From Collimonas rhizosphaerae (GTDB taxonomy: Bacteria; Pseudomonadota; Gammaproteobacteria; Burkholderiales; Burkholderiaceae_D), in the NCBI RefSeq assembly GCF_038896935.1, contig NZ_JBANDC010000001.1:310001-374000 (forward strand): 64,000 nucleotides of DNA. Direction: 5' to 3'. Under the pieces are notes generated by a model, which was given only the letters and a program-made list of their open reading frames with translations, was not told where the DNA came from and ran no database searches. Of the stretch, positions 8,126-17,592 are shown piece by piece. Both the position numbers and the translations under genes were made by a program. The stretch's first letter is position 1. Each line of letters starts with the position of its first letter.

Positions 8126-8703
8126 GCCATGGCTTCGATACGAAGCCGAATGCCGGACCCGCCTTGCCTGCCACGCCCGACAATCCGGTAGTGGCGGTCC
8201 TGTCCGGTATCCTGGAACGCTTCCATAAACTCGCCCTGTATCTTTCCATGGCGGCGCTGACGCTGACCTCGCTGATCATGACGTATTCGGTGGTGGCGCG
8301 CTATTTCTTCCATGTCCCCACCGACTGGCAGGACGACGCCACGGTGTTCATGCTGGTCGGCGTGATCTTCCTGTGTGCAGGTTATGCCCAGTCGTACCGC
8401 GGCCATATCGGCATCGAAGCCTTGTCCTCGATATTGCCGGCCGGCGTGAATGCGGTGCGCCTGCTGCTGGTCGACCTGGTCTCTTTCCTGTTCTGCGCTT
8501 TCTTCTCCTGGAAATCGTGGGCGCTGTTCCATGAAGCCTGGTCGGAAGGCCAGACTACCTCGTCCACTTTTGCGCCGCCATTGTGGATTCCCTATTCGCT
8601 GATGGCGCTTGGCATGACGGTGCTCACCTTGCAGCTGCTGGTGCAAGTGCTGGCGCGCCTGACCGACCGCCCCACATCCGTTAACACTGTCACGGGAGAG
8701 TAA
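8122..8703 (+). CDS. dctQ: TRAP transporter small permease DctQ
   Basis: 193 aa with four predicted membrane helices (LYLSMAALTLTSLIMTYSVVARYFF, DATVFMLVGVIFLCAGYAQSY, AVRLLLVDLVSFLFCAFFSWKSW, LMALGMTVLTLQLLVQVL). The VVARYFF motif after helix 1 is usual for DctQ subunits. The protein couples the large subunit to the binding protein in a sodium-driven tripartite transporter. It overlaps dctP by 4 bp and shares one base with dctM. Confidence 0.9.
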   Translation: MSHGFDTKPNAGPALPATPDNPVVAVLSGILERFHKLALYLSMAALTLTSLIMTYSVVARYFFHVPTDWQDDATVFMLVGVIFLCAGYAQSYRGHIGIEALSSILPAGVNAVRLLLVDLVSFLFCAFFSWKSWALFHEAWSEGQTTSSTFAPPLWIPYSLMALGMTVLTLQLLVQVLARLTDRPTSVNTVTGE

Positions 8704-10052
8704 TGAGTCCGCTTGCCTTAGGTGCCTTGTATGGCATCGTCACGATTGTCGTGATGTGTTCCGGCATGCCGATAGCGTTTGCGCTCGGTGTGGTCGCGAC
8801 CAGTTTCATGTATTTCTTCATGCCCGCGTCGTCGCTCGATACGGTCACGCAAAACGTCTATGAGGAAATCGCCTCGGTCACCTTGCTGTCGATCCCGCTG
8901 TTCATCCTGAAAGGGGCGGCGATCGGGAAATCGCCCGCCGGGCGCGACCTGTATTCGGCGATCCATGCCTGGCTGAGCAAGGTGCCGGGCGGCCTCGGCA
9001 TCGCCAACGTGTTTGCCTGCGCCTTGTTCGCGGCGATGGCCGGTTCTTCGCCTGCGACCTGCTCGGCGATCGGTTCCGCCGGCATCCCGGAAATGCGCCG
9101 CCGTGGGTATTCGCCCGGCTTCGCGGCCGGCATCATCGCCGCCGGCGGCACGCTCGGCATCCTGCTGCCGCCTTCGATCACCATGATCCTGTACGCAGTG
9201 GCGTCGGAACAATCGCTGGGCCGGCTGTTCCTGGCCGGCGTCGGTCCCGGCGTATTGCTGGTGATCCTGTTTGCCGGTTATGCCGTGTACCGGGCGCGCA
9301 AGGAGTATCGCCTTGCGCACCAGGTCTATAGCGAAGGCGGCGCCAAGTCGGCCTACCTGGACGACGAGCATTTCACTTTCGCCCAGAAAGTCGAGATGCT
9401 GCCGCGCGTGCTGCCGTTCCTGATCTTGCTGATCGGCGTCATGATTGCCTTGTACGGCGGGTTCGCCACGCCGTCCGAAACCGCCGGCCTGGGCGCCTTG
9501 CTGGCGATCGTGCTGATCGCGGTGGTGTACCGCATGTGGCGCCCGCGCGACCTGATGCCGTTCCTGAATTCGACCATCAAGGAATCCTGCATGCTGCTGC
9601 TGATCATCGGCATGTCCTTGCTGTATTCATACGTCATGAGCTACCTCCACATCAGCCAGTCGGCGGCGCAATGGGTAGTCGCGCTGCACCTGTCGAAATG
9701 GCTGCTGCTGGCGGTGATCCTGCTGATGGTGATCGTGCTTGGCTTCTTCCTGCCGCCGGTATCCATCATCCTGATGACCGCGCCCATCATCCTGCCGCCG
9801 CTGCGCGAAGCGGGCTTCGACCTGATCTGGTTCGGCGTGGTGATGACGGTAGTGATGGAAATGGGGCTGATCCATCCGCCGGTGGGCTTGAACCTGTTTG
9901 TCATCAAGAATATCGCGCCTGACATTCCCTTGTCGGATGTGATCAAGGGCACGCTGCCGTTCCTGCTGCTGATGTTCCTGGCGATCATCCTGCTGTGCCT
10001 GTTTCCAGGCATCGTCACCGGCTTGCCTGATTTGCTGATGGGAGCCCGATGA
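8703..10052 (+). CDS. dctM: TRAP transporter large permease DctM
   Basis: 449 aa with about twelve hydrophobic helices. Family signatures are IASVTLLSIPLFILKGAAIGKS near residue 55, ATCSAIGSAGIPEM, AAGGTLGILLPPSITMILYAV and FLPPVSIILMTAPIILPPL, ending EMGLIHPPVGLNLFVIKNIAP. It is the transport subunit, with sodium and substrate moving through the two inverted halves. Its stop overlaps the mdcA start, which ties import to decarboxylation in one transcript. This occupies the role of MdcF or MdcLM in other malonate operons. Confidence 0.92.
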   Translation: MSPLALGALYGIVTIVVMCSGMPIAFALGVVATSFMYFFMPASSLDTVTQNVYEEIASVTLLSIPLFILKGAAIGKSPAGRDLYSAIHAWLSKVPGGLGIANVFACALFAAMAGSSPATCSAIGSAGIPEMRRRGYSPGFAAGIIAAGGTLGILLPPSITMILYAVASEQSLGRLFLAGVGPGVLLVILFAGYAVYRARKEYRLAHQVYSEGGAKSAYLDDEHFTFAQKVEMLPRVLPFLILLIGVMIALYGGFATPSETAGLGALLAIVLIAVVYRMWRPRDLMPFLNSTIKESCMLLLIIGMSLLYSYVMSYLHISQSAAQWVVALHLSKWLLLAVILLMVIVLGFFLPPVSIILMTAPIILPPLREAGFDLIWFGVVMTVVMEMGLIHPPVGLNLFVIKNIAPDIPLSDVIKGTLPFLLLMFLAIILLCLFPGIVTGLPDLLMGAR

Positions 10053-11713
10053 TGGAAAACCGGCGCTGGGATCTGCGCAACAGCAACCGCGAACAGCGCC
10101 TGCAGCGCGCCGCCAATCTCCTTGGCGGCGCCTGCAAAGGCAAGGTGGTGGACGCGGGGCGGATTGCCGACCTGCTGTACAGCGTGCTGGAGTCCGGCGA
10201 CCGCGTTTGCCTGGAAGGCAACAACCAGAAGCAGGCCGATTTCCTGGCCAAGGCGCTGGCCCGGCTCGATCCTGCCCGTGTCAGCGGCTTGCACATGCTG
10301 CTGTCGGTGCTGGCCTTGCCCGAGCACCTGGACGTATTTGAAAGCGGCGTCGCCGAGCGCCTGGATTTTTCGTTTTCCGGGCCGCAGTCGGTGCGCCTGG
10401 CGCGGCTGGTGGCGGCCGGCAAGCTGAATATCGGCGCTATCCATACTTACCTGGAATTGTTCGGCCGCTACTTCGTCGACCTCACGCCGCGGGTGGCGCT
10501 GGTGGCGGCGCAGGCGGCGGACCGCCACGGCAACCTCTACACCGGGCCGAATACCGAAGACACGCCGGCGATTGTCGAAGCCACCGCTTTCAGCGGCGGC
10601 ATCGTGATCGCCCAGGTCAACGAGATAGTGGATACGCTGCCGCGCGTCGACATCCCGGCCGACTGGGTAGGTTTTGTGGTGCAGGCGCCGACGCCGCACT
10701 ATATCGAACCGCTGTTTACCCGCGACCCGGCGCAGATTTCCGAAATCCAGGTCTTGATGGCGATGATGGCGGTCAAGGGCATCTACGCAGAATATGAAGT
10801 GCAGCGCCTGAACCACGGCATCGGTTTCGACACCGCGGCCATCGAACTGATCCTGCCGACCTATGCCGCTTCGCTGGGCCTGAAAGGCAAGATCTGCCAG
10901 CACTGGGCGCTCAATCCGCATCCGGCGCTGATCCCGGCGATTGAAGCAGGTTTTGTCGAATCGATCCATTCCTTCGGTTCCGAACTCGGCATGGAGGACT
11001 ACATCCGGGCGCGCCCGGATGTGTTTTTCGTCGGCGGCGACGGCTCCATGCGCAGCAACCGCGCCTTCAGCCAGGTGGCCGGCCACTATGCCTGCGACAT
11101 GTTCATCGGCTCCACCCTGCAGATCGATTTGCAGGGCAACTCATCGACCGCGACTGCCGGCCGCATCGCCGGTTTCGGCGGCGCGCCCAACATGGGCGCC
11201 GATGCGCGCGGACGGCGCCACGCCAGCCCGGCCTGGCTGAAAGCCGGGCGCCAGGCGCGCGACGGCAAGAACCTGATCCCGCGCGGACAAAAGCTGGTAG
11301 TGCAGATCGTCGAAACTTTCCGCGAGCACATGCAGCCGGCCTTCGTCGAACGGCTGGACGCCTGGGAACTGGCGGAACAGGCCGACATGGCGATTCCGCC
11401 GGTGATGATCTACGGCGAAGACGTCAGCCATATCCTGACTGAAGAAGGGCTGGCCAACCTGCTGCTGTGCCGTACCGACGAGGAACGCGAGCAGGCGGTG
11501 CGCGGCGTCGCCGGCTACACGCCGGTCGGACTGGGGCGCGACAAGCGCATGGTGGAGAACCTGCGCGACCGCGGCATCATCCAGCGGCCCGAGGATCTCG
11601 GCATCGACAAGCGGCTGGCTACGCGCGACCTGCTGGCGGCGAAAAGCATGAAAGACCTGGTGCGGGCCTCGGGCGGTTTGTACGATCCGCCGAAACGCTT
11701 CAGAAACTGGTAG
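10049..11713 (+). CDS. mdcA: malonate decarboxylase alpha subunit (acetyl-S-ACP:malonate ACP transferase)
   Basis: 554 aa, normal length for MdcA. It transfers the ACP thiol from acetyl-S-ACP to malonate, giving malonyl-S-ACP for the carboxylase subunits. CoA-transferase-fold features are visible in both halves: GDRVCLEGNNQKQADFLAKAL near residue 52, a Gly-rich region with NSSTATAGRIAGFGGAPNMG near 370, and the RGRRHASPAW segment. The start is an ATGATG pair; the first overlaps the dctM stop and has GGGAGCCCG upstream. It is the first catalytic gene of the mdc series. Confidence 0.95.
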   Translation: MMENRRWDLRNSNREQRLQRAANLLGGACKGKVVDAGRIADLLYSVLESGDRVCLEGNNQKQADFLAKALARLDPARVSGLHMLLSVLALPEHLDVFESGVAERLDFSFSGPQSVRLARLVAAGKLNIGAIHTYLELFGRYFVDLTPRVALVAAQAADRHGNLYTGPNTEDTPAIVEATAFSGGIVIAQVNEIVDTLPRVDIPADWVGFVVQAPTPHYIEPLFTRDPAQISEIQVLMAMMAVKGIYAEYEVQRLNHGIGFDTAAIELILPTYAASLGLKGKICQHWALNPHPALIPAIEAGFVESIHSFGSELGMEDYIRARPDVFFVGGDGSMRSNRAFSQVAGHYACDMFIGSTLQIDLQGNSSTATAGRIAGFGGAPNMGADARGRRHASPAWLKAGRQARDGKNLIPRGQKLVVQIVETFREHMQPAFVERLDAWELAEQADMAIPPVMIYGEDVSHILTEEGLANLLLCRTDEEREQAVRGVAGYTPVGLGRDKRMVENLRDRGIIQRPEDLGIDKRLATRDLLAAKSMKDLVRASGGLYDPPKRFRNW

Positions 11714-11741
11714 CAGCGAGTAGAAGGGCAAGGAGCGGTTG

Positions 11742-12056
11742 ATGGAAACCTTGAATTTTCGTTTTGAACATGGCCAGCGCCGTTTGCCGCCGCTGGCCCA
11801 GCTGTCCGGCGTGGTCAGTTCGGGCAACCTGGAAGTGCTGGTCGAACCGGCGGCGCTGAACGGCGCCTGCACGATTGAAATCAAGACTGCCGCGCGCGGC
11901 TTCGGCGCCATCTGGGAAGCGGTGCTGGGCGATTTCCAGCAGCGCTGGCAGCTGGCCGACGCCCATATCGCCATCAACGACATGGGCGCCACGCCGGCGG
12001 TAGTCAGCCTGCGCCTGGACCAGGCGTTGCAAGCCATGACCGGGAGCGCTCCATGA
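11742..12056 (+). CDS. mdcC: malonate decarboxylase acyl carrier protein (delta subunit)
   Basis: 104 aa from the ATG at 11742, placed 5 bp after AAGGAGCGG; a TTG just upstream in frame is unlikely to be used. The dedicated ACP carries a 2'-(5''-triphosphoribosyl)-3'-dephospho-CoA arm on a serine. The conserved GVVSSGNLEV segment (residues 23-32) contains the attachment site, Ser26 or Ser27 by comparison with the family. It overlaps mdcD by 4 bp. The arm is made and attached by the mdcB and mdcG products downstream. Confidence 0.93.
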   Translation: METLNFRFEHGQRRLPPLAQLSGVVSSGNLEVLVEPAALNGACTIEIKTAARGFGAIWEAVLGDFQQRWQLADAHIAINDMGATPAVVSLRLDQALQAMTGSAP

Positions 12057-12952
12057 ACAGCTACCTGGAGGCGAACGCCCGCGAACGCCTGGCCGCGGTG
12101 CTGGATGCCGGCAGTTTTTACGAATTCCTGCCGCCGGCGCTGAAGATCGTCAGCCCGCACCTGGCGCAGCTGGATGCGCCGGTATCGTTTGACGACGGCG
12201 TGGCGATCGGCCAGGGACGGCTGTTCGGCGAAACCGTATTCGTGGCCGCGCAAGAGGGCGGTTTCATGGGCGGCGCGGTGGGCGAGGTGCATGGCGCCAA
12301 GCTCACCGGCCTGCTGCTGCGCGCGGTGCGCGAGCGGCCGTTTGCGGTGGTGCTGTTGCTGGAAAGCGGCGGCGTGCGCTTGCATGAAGCCAATGCCGGC
12401 CTGATTGCGGTATCGGAAGTGATGCGCGCCTTGCTTGAGGTGCGCGCCGCCGGCATTCCCGTGATCGTGCTGGTCGGCGGCTCCAACGGCTGTTTCGGCG
12501 GCATGGGCATCGTCGCCCGCTGCGCCAATGCGATCGTGATGTCGGAAGAAGGCCGGCTGGCGATGTCGGGGCCGGAAGTGATTGAAACTGCCAACGGCGT
12601 CGAAGAATTCGATTCACGCGACCGGGCGCTGGTATGGCGCACCACCGGCGGCAAGCATCGCTACCTGCTGGGCGATTGCCAGGTGCTGGTGGCCGACGAC
12701 GGCGCCGCGTTCCGCCAGGCTGCCTTCGGCTTGGCGCAGGAGTGCCATGCCGACACCGGCGGCATCGGCTTGACGCTGGCGGCGCTGGAGGCAGAGCAGC
12801 AGCTGCTGCAAGACCGAATCGACAGTTTTGGCGACGCGACCGACCCGCTCGATATCTGGACCCGGATCGGCGTCGCCGACGCTGCCGGGCTGCCGATGCT
12901 GGAAGCCGACGCATTTGTCGCCGCCACCGCCAAGCTGCGGCTGGGAGCGTGA
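12053..12952 (+). CDS. mdcD: malonate decarboxylase beta subunit
   Basis: 299 aa with the crotonase/carboxyltransferase fold. With MdcE it decarboxylates malonyl-S-ACP to acetyl-S-ACP and carbon dioxide. Recognisable parts are VSFDDGVAIGQGRLFGETVF, the oxyanion-type GGFMGGAVGEVHGAK, LLLESGGVRLHEANAG and VGGSNGCFGGMGI. No signal peptide is present, so it is cytoplasmic and biotin-independent. It starts inside the mdcC stop and ends 2 bp before mdcE. Confidence 0.95.
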   Translation: MNSYLEANARERLAAVLDAGSFYEFLPPALKIVSPHLAQLDAPVSFDDGVAIGQGRLFGETVFVAAQEGGFMGGAVGEVHGAKLTGLLLRAVRERPFAVVLLLESGGVRLHEANAGLIAVSEVMRALLEVRAAGIPVIVLVGGSNGCFGGMGIVARCANAIVMSEEGRLAMSGPEVIETANGVEEFDSRDRALVWRTTGGKHRYLLGDCQVLVADDGAAFRQAAFGLAQECHADTGGIGLTLAALEAEQQLLQDRIDSFGDATDPLDIWTRIGVADAAGLPMLEADAFVAATAKLRLGA

Positions 12953-12954
12953 GG

Positions 12955-13671
12955 ATGAGCACGGACTGGAAAACCCTGGCAGCGAGCTTGTTCCCGGACG
13001 GCCATACGGTGGTCGAACAAGATGATTTCCTGACTGGCACGGCGCAGCTTGACGGCGACGCCGTGACGGTGATCGGCACCACCGGCCACGCGGCGATCGG
13101 CGTCGAAATCGCGCTGCTGCAGGCGCAGGCGATCCTGGCCACGGTGCGCCAGCATCCGCAGCGTTCCATCGTCATCCTGATCGATACCCAGGGCCAGCGC
13201 CTGCGGCATCGCGATGAAATGCTCGGCATCAACAGCTACATGGCGCACCTGGCCAAGTGCATCGACCTGGCGCGGCGCCGGCAGCACAAGATAGTCGGCC
13301 TGGTATACGACCAGGCCTTGTCCGGCGGCTTCATCACCAGCGGCCTGATGGCTGACGGCTGCTATGCCTTGCCGGAAGCAACCATCCGCGTCATGGGGCT
13401 GGCGGCGATGGCGCGCATTACCAAGGTGCCGGAGGCGAGGCTGACGGAGCTGGCCAAGAGCAATCCGGTATTTGCGCCGGGAGCCGTCAATTACCTGCAG
13501 ATGGGCGGCGTCGAAGCCATCTGGCAGGCCGACCTGGCGCAACAGCTGGTACAAGCGTTGCACCAATCAAGCCCGCAAGACCGGCGCAGCGCGGCCGGCC
13601 TGCAGCGCGGCGGCCGCAGCCTGGCCTGGACCGTAACGCAGGCAGTGATCGATCATGCCGGCCCGCCATAG
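12955..13671 (+). CDS. mdcE: malonate decarboxylase gamma subunit
   Basis: 238 aa from the ATG at 12955, just after GTGAGG; the open frame extends upstream, but that part is shadow of mdcD. It is the carboxyltransferase-fold partner of MdcD. Family features are VTVIGTTGHAAIGVEIAL, VILIDTQGQRLRHRDEMLGINSY and GLVYDQALSGGFITSGL. The end overlaps mdcG by 17 bp, which suggests translational coupling. Confidence 0.94.
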   Translation: MSTDWKTLAASLFPDGHTVVEQDDFLTGTAQLDGDAVTVIGTTGHAAIGVEIALLQAQAILATVRQHPQRSIVILIDTQGQRLRHRDEMLGINSYMAHLAKCIDLARRRQHKIVGLVYDQALSGGFITSGLMADGCYALPEATIRVMGLAAMARITKVPEARLTELAKSNPVFAPGAVNYLQMGGVEAIWQADLAQQLVQALHQSSPQDRRSAAGLQRGGRSLAWTVTQAVIDHAGPP

Positions 13672-14320
13672 CCTGGTCTGGCTGAGCGCCGACGGCTGGC
13701 AGCGCGCAGCGCAGGCGGCGCCGGCGGATTATCGGGCCGTGCTGGCGCGCTGGCAGTCGCGCGACTGGCCGGCCGTCCTGCGCCGCCGCCAGCCGGATAC
13801 CCCGGAAGATCAATTGTGCCTGGGCCTGGCGCTGCCGCCTGACGCCAATGGCGACAAGGGCAGGATCCCGTTCCAGGCGCAGTTTGGCGATGTCGGGCGG
13901 ATTGCCGATCCGCTGGCATTGCGGGCCGCCTTGCCGCATGCGCCGCCAGCCTGGAGCCGGGCGCTGCATGCTTTTGCCGGCGATTGCCTGCACAGCGGCA
14001 TCGCGATGCGCATCTATGGTTCGTGGGCCTGGCAGATACTGACCCAGCAGAATTACCTGACCCGGACTTCCGACATCGACCTGTTGTTTACGCCGGGCAG
14101 CACGGAAGAATTCAGGCGCGGCATCGCCTTGCTGGCGCAGTACGCGGCGCGCTTGCCGCTGGACGGCGAAGTGGTTTTTGCGGACGGCCAGGCAGTCGCC
14201 TGGAAAGAATGCTGGCAGGCGCTGCAGGCCGGCAACGGACAGCAGGTGCTGGTCAAGACGCGCAGCGCGGTCAGGCTGGCGCCGATGGCTGACCTGGTAG
14301 CGACGCTGGAAAATGCATGA
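13655..14320 (+). CDS. mdcG: phosphoribosyl-dephospho-CoA transferase (holo-ACP synthase)
   Basis: 221 aa. A nucleotidyltransferase that attaches the triphosphoribosyl-dephospho-CoA arm to the MdcC serine. The catalytic nucleotidyltransferase motif is visible as YGSWAWQ followed by TSDIDLLF (residues about 120-145), the usual Gly-Ser then Asp-x-Asp pattern. Overlaps on both sides (17 bp with mdcE, 4 bp with mdcB) put it firmly in the operon. Confidence 0.92.
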   Translation: MPARHSLVWLSADGWQRAAQAAPADYRAVLARWQSRDWPAVLRRRQPDTPEDQLCLGLALPPDANGDKGRIPFQAQFGDVGRIADPLALRAALPHAPPAWSRALHAFAGDCLHSGIAMRIYGSWAWQILTQQNYLTRTSDIDLLFTPGSTEEFRRGIALLAQYAARLPLDGEVVFADGQAVAWKECWQALQAGNGQQVLVKTRSAVRLAPMADLVATLENA

Positions 14321-15240
14321 TGCTGAGCAGCCGCACCGCCGAGCCGCGCCTGCCGGCATCGCCCCAGCTGCGCCGCCAGGGTAGCGCGCGGGAGCAGGGC
14401 CCATGCCAGCAACGGATGTTTTGCCTGGCGACCGGGCGGCTGGCCTTGCGCAGCCTGTACCGCGAATTGCAGCTGTATCCCAAGCCGGGCCTGGTGTCGC
14501 TGCTGGACAGCGGCAGCCACGACGACATGGACGCCGCTACCTTCATGCGCAGCCTGTTCGCGCTGCGCCACTATTTCATCCGGATTACCCAAGCCGGCAT
14601 GGCCGGCAAGGAGTTCGCGGCGCTCAAGCAATTGGGCCTGGAGGCCGAACAAGCCATGTTGCGCGCCACCGGCGGCGTCAATACCCACCGCGGCGCGATC
14701 TTTTGCCTCGGCCTGCTGTGCGCCGCCGCCGGCTATTGCCATGGCCGGCGCATGCCGTTGTCGGCGGCTGCGGTCCGCGCCACGCTGCTGATACAGTGGG
14801 GCGACGCCCTGGGCCGCCACATGCATGAGCGGACCGGCGTTTCGCACGGCCGCCAGGTGGCCCAACAATACGCGGTAAGCGGCGCCAGCGAAGAAGCCGC
14901 GCTGGGATTCCCGTCGCTGTTCGAGATCGCCTTGCCGCGCTTCCTGCAAACGCTGGGCGCCGCGCGCGGCTACGACGCCGCTGCCGTTGACACCTTATTT
15001 ACGCTGATGGCGGGCATCAGCGACACCAACCTCTATCACCGGGGCGGCCCGGCCGGCGCCGCCAAGGTCAAAAGCAGCGCCCGCCAGTTCCTGGATGCGG
15101 GCGGCTGCGCAACAGACGACTGGCGCGAACGCGCAATTAGTTGCCATAAGGTATTTATTCAGGATAAGCTGTCGCCCGGTGGCGCAGCCGATTTATTGGC
15201 GGCGACTTATTTTCTGCATGGACTTAGCTACTTGCGGTGA
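14317..15240 (+). CDS. mdcB: triphosphoribosyl-dephospho-CoA synthase
   Basis: 307 aa, CitG/MdcB family. It makes the 2'-(5''-triphosphoribosyl)-3'-dephospho-CoA prosthetic-group precursor from ATP and dephospho-CoA. Signatures are LYPKPGLVSLLDSGSHDDMD (about residues 51-70) and TGGVNTHRGAIFCLGLL (about 123-139), followed later by SDTNLYHRGG. The first 35 residues are extra relative to the conserved core. Start codons come as ATGATG overlapping the mdcG stop. Confidence 0.93.
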   Translation: MMLSSRTAEPRLPASPQLRRQGSAREQGPCQQRMFCLATGRLALRSLYRELQLYPKPGLVSLLDSGSHDDMDAATFMRSLFALRHYFIRITQAGMAGKEFAALKQLGLEAEQAMLRATGGVNTHRGAIFCLGLLCAAAGYCHGRRMPLSAAAVRATLLIQWGDALGRHMHERTGVSHGRQVAQQYAVSGASEEAALGFPSLFEIALPRFLQTLGAARGYDAAAVDTLFTLMAGISDTNLYHRGGPAGAAKVKSSARQFLDAGGCATDDWRERAISCHKVFIQDKLSPGGAADLLAATYFLHGLSYLR

Positions 15241-15319
15241 TGGCGAGATAGCCGATCGGCCCTGCTGCTATTGCCTTTATACGCACATCAATTAATCCGT
15301 CATCATTTCTGGAGTACAA

Positions 15320-16456
15320 ATGAAGAAGTTGTCTTTGGCTGTCAGCATCAGCCTGTTTGGCTTGTTTGGCATTGGTAGCGCTAACGCAGAACCGGGCATC
15401 ACCTCGAATACCATCGTCATCGGCCAGTCGGCCGGCTTTACCGGCACCGCCGCCGAAGAAGTCAAGCAGGCGACCGCGGGCGCGCAGCTGTATTTCGATA
15501 TCGTCAACAAGCAAGGCGGCGTGTTCGGCCGCAAGATCGTGCTGGAATCGCTGGACGATGGTTTCGAGCCGAAGCGCACGGTTGAAAACACCCGCAAGCT
15601 GCTCAATGAAAAGAATGCCTTTGCCCTGTTCCTGTATCGCGGCACGCCCACTACCGAATCGATCCTGGGCGCCATCAACGACGCCAAAGTGCCTTTGATC
15701 GCGCCGGTCAGCGGCGCCACCTCCCTGCATGAGCCTATGCAGCGCTACCTGTTCAATGTACGCTCTAAATATCGCGATGAAGTAGGGACGGCCATCGAAC
15801 AATTGTCGGGCATGGGCTTGCAGCGTTACGCGGTGCTGGTATCCAACGATTCGTTCGGCAACGACGCCTTGGAAGGCTTGAAGCAGGCGATCAAGAAATA
15901 CAAGCTGCCGGAACCGGTGATCGCCAATTACGAACGCAATACGGTGGCGGTGGAAGGCGCGGTGAAAAAGATTTTCGACGCCAAGCCGCAAGCCGTGCTG
16001 CTGATTTGCACCGCCAAGCCATGCGCCGCTTTCATCAAGGAATATCGCCTGGCTGGCGGCCAGCAGCAGTTGATTGCGCTGTCGAATGTCAGTTCGCAAG
16101 TGTTCCTGCAAGGCTTGGGCAAGGATGCGCGCGGCCTCGGCATGACCCAGGTGTTTCCGAATCCGAGAAGTTCGAGCACGCAGATTTCCAAGGAATTCAT
16201 GACCGCGCTCAAGACCCGCAGCGAGTTGTCCGACTCTTATCCGACGCTGGAAGGATTCATTTCCGCCAAGGTACTGGTGGAAGGACTGCGCCGCGCCGGC
16301 AACAAGCCGACCCGCGAAAGCCTGGTGAGCAGCCTGGAAAGCATGGGCGGCTACGACCTCGGCGGCATGTCGCTTAAATACGGCCCTGGCAGCCGCGACG
16401 GCCTCAGCTTCATTGAACTGACGGTGATCGGCAAGGATGGTTACGTACTGCGCTAG
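15320..16456 (+). CDS. periplasmic branched-chain amino-acid-type (LivK-like) ABC substrate-binding protein
   Basis: 378 aa with a clean signal peptide (KKLSLAVSISLFGLFGIGSANA, cleavage near residue 22) and a type I periplasmic binding fold. Typical parts are IVIGQSAGFTGTAAEE, GGVFGRKIVLESLDDGFEP, FALFLYRGTPTTES and LGMTQVFPNP. No permease or ATPase genes accompany it, so it is an orphan binding protein sitting between mdcB and mdcH, 79 bp after mdcB. A role in sensing or delivering malonate or a related acid is possible, but nothing in the sequence proves it. It may instead work with a transporter encoded elsewhere. Confidence 0.85.
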   Translation: MKKLSLAVSISLFGLFGIGSANAEPGITSNTIVIGQSAGFTGTAAEEVKQATAGAQLYFDIVNKQGGVFGRKIVLESLDDGFEPKRTVENTRKLLNEKNAFALFLYRGTPTTESILGAINDAKVPLIAPVSGATSLHEPMQRYLFNVRSKYRDEVGTAIEQLSGMGLQRYAVLVSNDSFGNDALEGLKQAIKKYKLPEPVIANYERNTVAVEGAVKKIFDAKPQAVLLICTAKPCAAFIKEYRLAGGQQQLIALSNVSSQVFLQGLGKDARGLGMTQVFPNPRSSSTQISKEFMTALKTRSELSDSYPTLEGFISAKVLVEGLRRAGNKPTRESLVSSLESMGGYDLGGMSLKYGPGSRDGLSFIELTVIGKDGYVLR

Positions 16457-16492
16457 GCAAGTTCGGCAAGTCAAGCCGGGTGCGGGCCGGAC

Positions 16493-17419
16493 ATGAGCCT
16501 GCGCCTGGCGATCCTGTGTCCAGGCCAGGGCGGGCAGCATGCCGGCATGTTCGACTTGCCGCGCACCGATCCGGCCACTGCAGCGGCGCTGCAGCAATGG
16601 CTGCCGGAAGCCGCGCCGGGAATGCCGCTGGAGCAGGTGCTGGCTGACGACGCGCTGTTGTTTTCAAACCGGCTGGCGCAGCCCCTGATCGTGGCGGCGA
16701 CGGCCGCGGCCTGGTCGGCGTTGCAACCCTTGCTGCCGGCGCCGGCGCTGGTGGCCGGATACAGCATAGGCGAGCTCACGGCGTATCATGTCGCCGGCGC
16801 GATTTCGGCGCCGCAGGCGATCCGGCTGGCGGCATCGCGCGCGCAGCTGATGGATGCCTGCCTGCAGGCAGCAGCGCCGCAAGTCTTGTGCGCGGTGAGC
16901 GGGCTGGCTGTCCGCACGCTGAACGCCATGCTGGCGCCAAGGAATTTATATCTCGCGATTGAAACAGACGCCGACAGCTGCATCGTCGGCGGCCTGGCCC
17001 GGGACATGGATCTTGCGGCAAGCGAGATTGAACGCCTGGGTGGAAAAATCCGCCTGCTGCCGGTGACGGTGGCTTCCCATACCCCTTTGATGGACGGCGC
17101 GGTCGAGCCGTTTTTGCAGCAGCTGCGCCAGCGGTTTTCCACCGACCCGCAAATGCCGGTGTTGTCGGGATTAAGCGGGCAGGCGGTGGTGAAAAAAGAA
17201 CAGGCGGTTAGCGTGCTGTCCCGGCAGCTGGCGCAGACCATACGCTGGAGCGATTGCATGGACGCCTGCGCCGAACAGGGCATCACGGCGGCGCTGGAGC
17301 TGGGGCCGGGGGCTGCGCTATCGCGCATGCTGCAAGCCAGGCATCCGCAGATTGCCTGCCGCTCGATAAGCGAGTTCCGCTCGCTGCGCGGCGTAGCCGG
17401 CTGGCTGCAGCGCTTGTGA
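16493..17419 (+). CDS. mdcH: malonyl-CoA:ACP transacylase of malonate decarboxylase
   Basis: 308 aa of the FabD acyltransferase fold. It starts with AILCPGQGGQHAGMF, then has GYSIGELTAYH with the nucleophilic Ser (about residue 88) and the catalytic His in ASHTPLMDGAV (about residue 199). It primes the decarboxylase by loading malonyl onto the ACP from malonyl-CoA. It ends the mdc gene set, 36 bp after the binding-protein gene. Confidence 0.92.
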   Translation: MSLRLAILCPGQGGQHAGMFDLPRTDPATAAALQQWLPEAAPGMPLEQVLADDALLFSNRLAQPLIVAATAAAWSALQPLLPAPALVAGYSIGELTAYHVAGAISAPQAIRLAASRAQLMDACLQAAAPQVLCAVSGLAVRTLNAMLAPRNLYLAIETDADSCIVGGLARDMDLAASEIERLGGKIRLLPVTVASHTPLMDGAVEPFLQQLRQRFSTDPQMPVLSGLSGQAVVKKEQAVSVLSRQLAQTIRWSDCMDACAEQGITAALELGPGAALSRMLQARHPQIACRSISEFRSLRGVAGWLQRL

Positions 17420-17592
17420 CGCGGGTTGCCGTCAGATTTTCTCGGCTTCCGGCATCAGCCGCAAGATGCTTCTCTCGTAAGCCAGCTAGCCGGCCTGGGC
17501 CAGCTCGACCAGGGGCGCGGCGGCGATAGCCGATGAACCGATTGTTCATGCTAAATTAGCGCACCGCTACCACATCGACCTGAAGGATTTTA

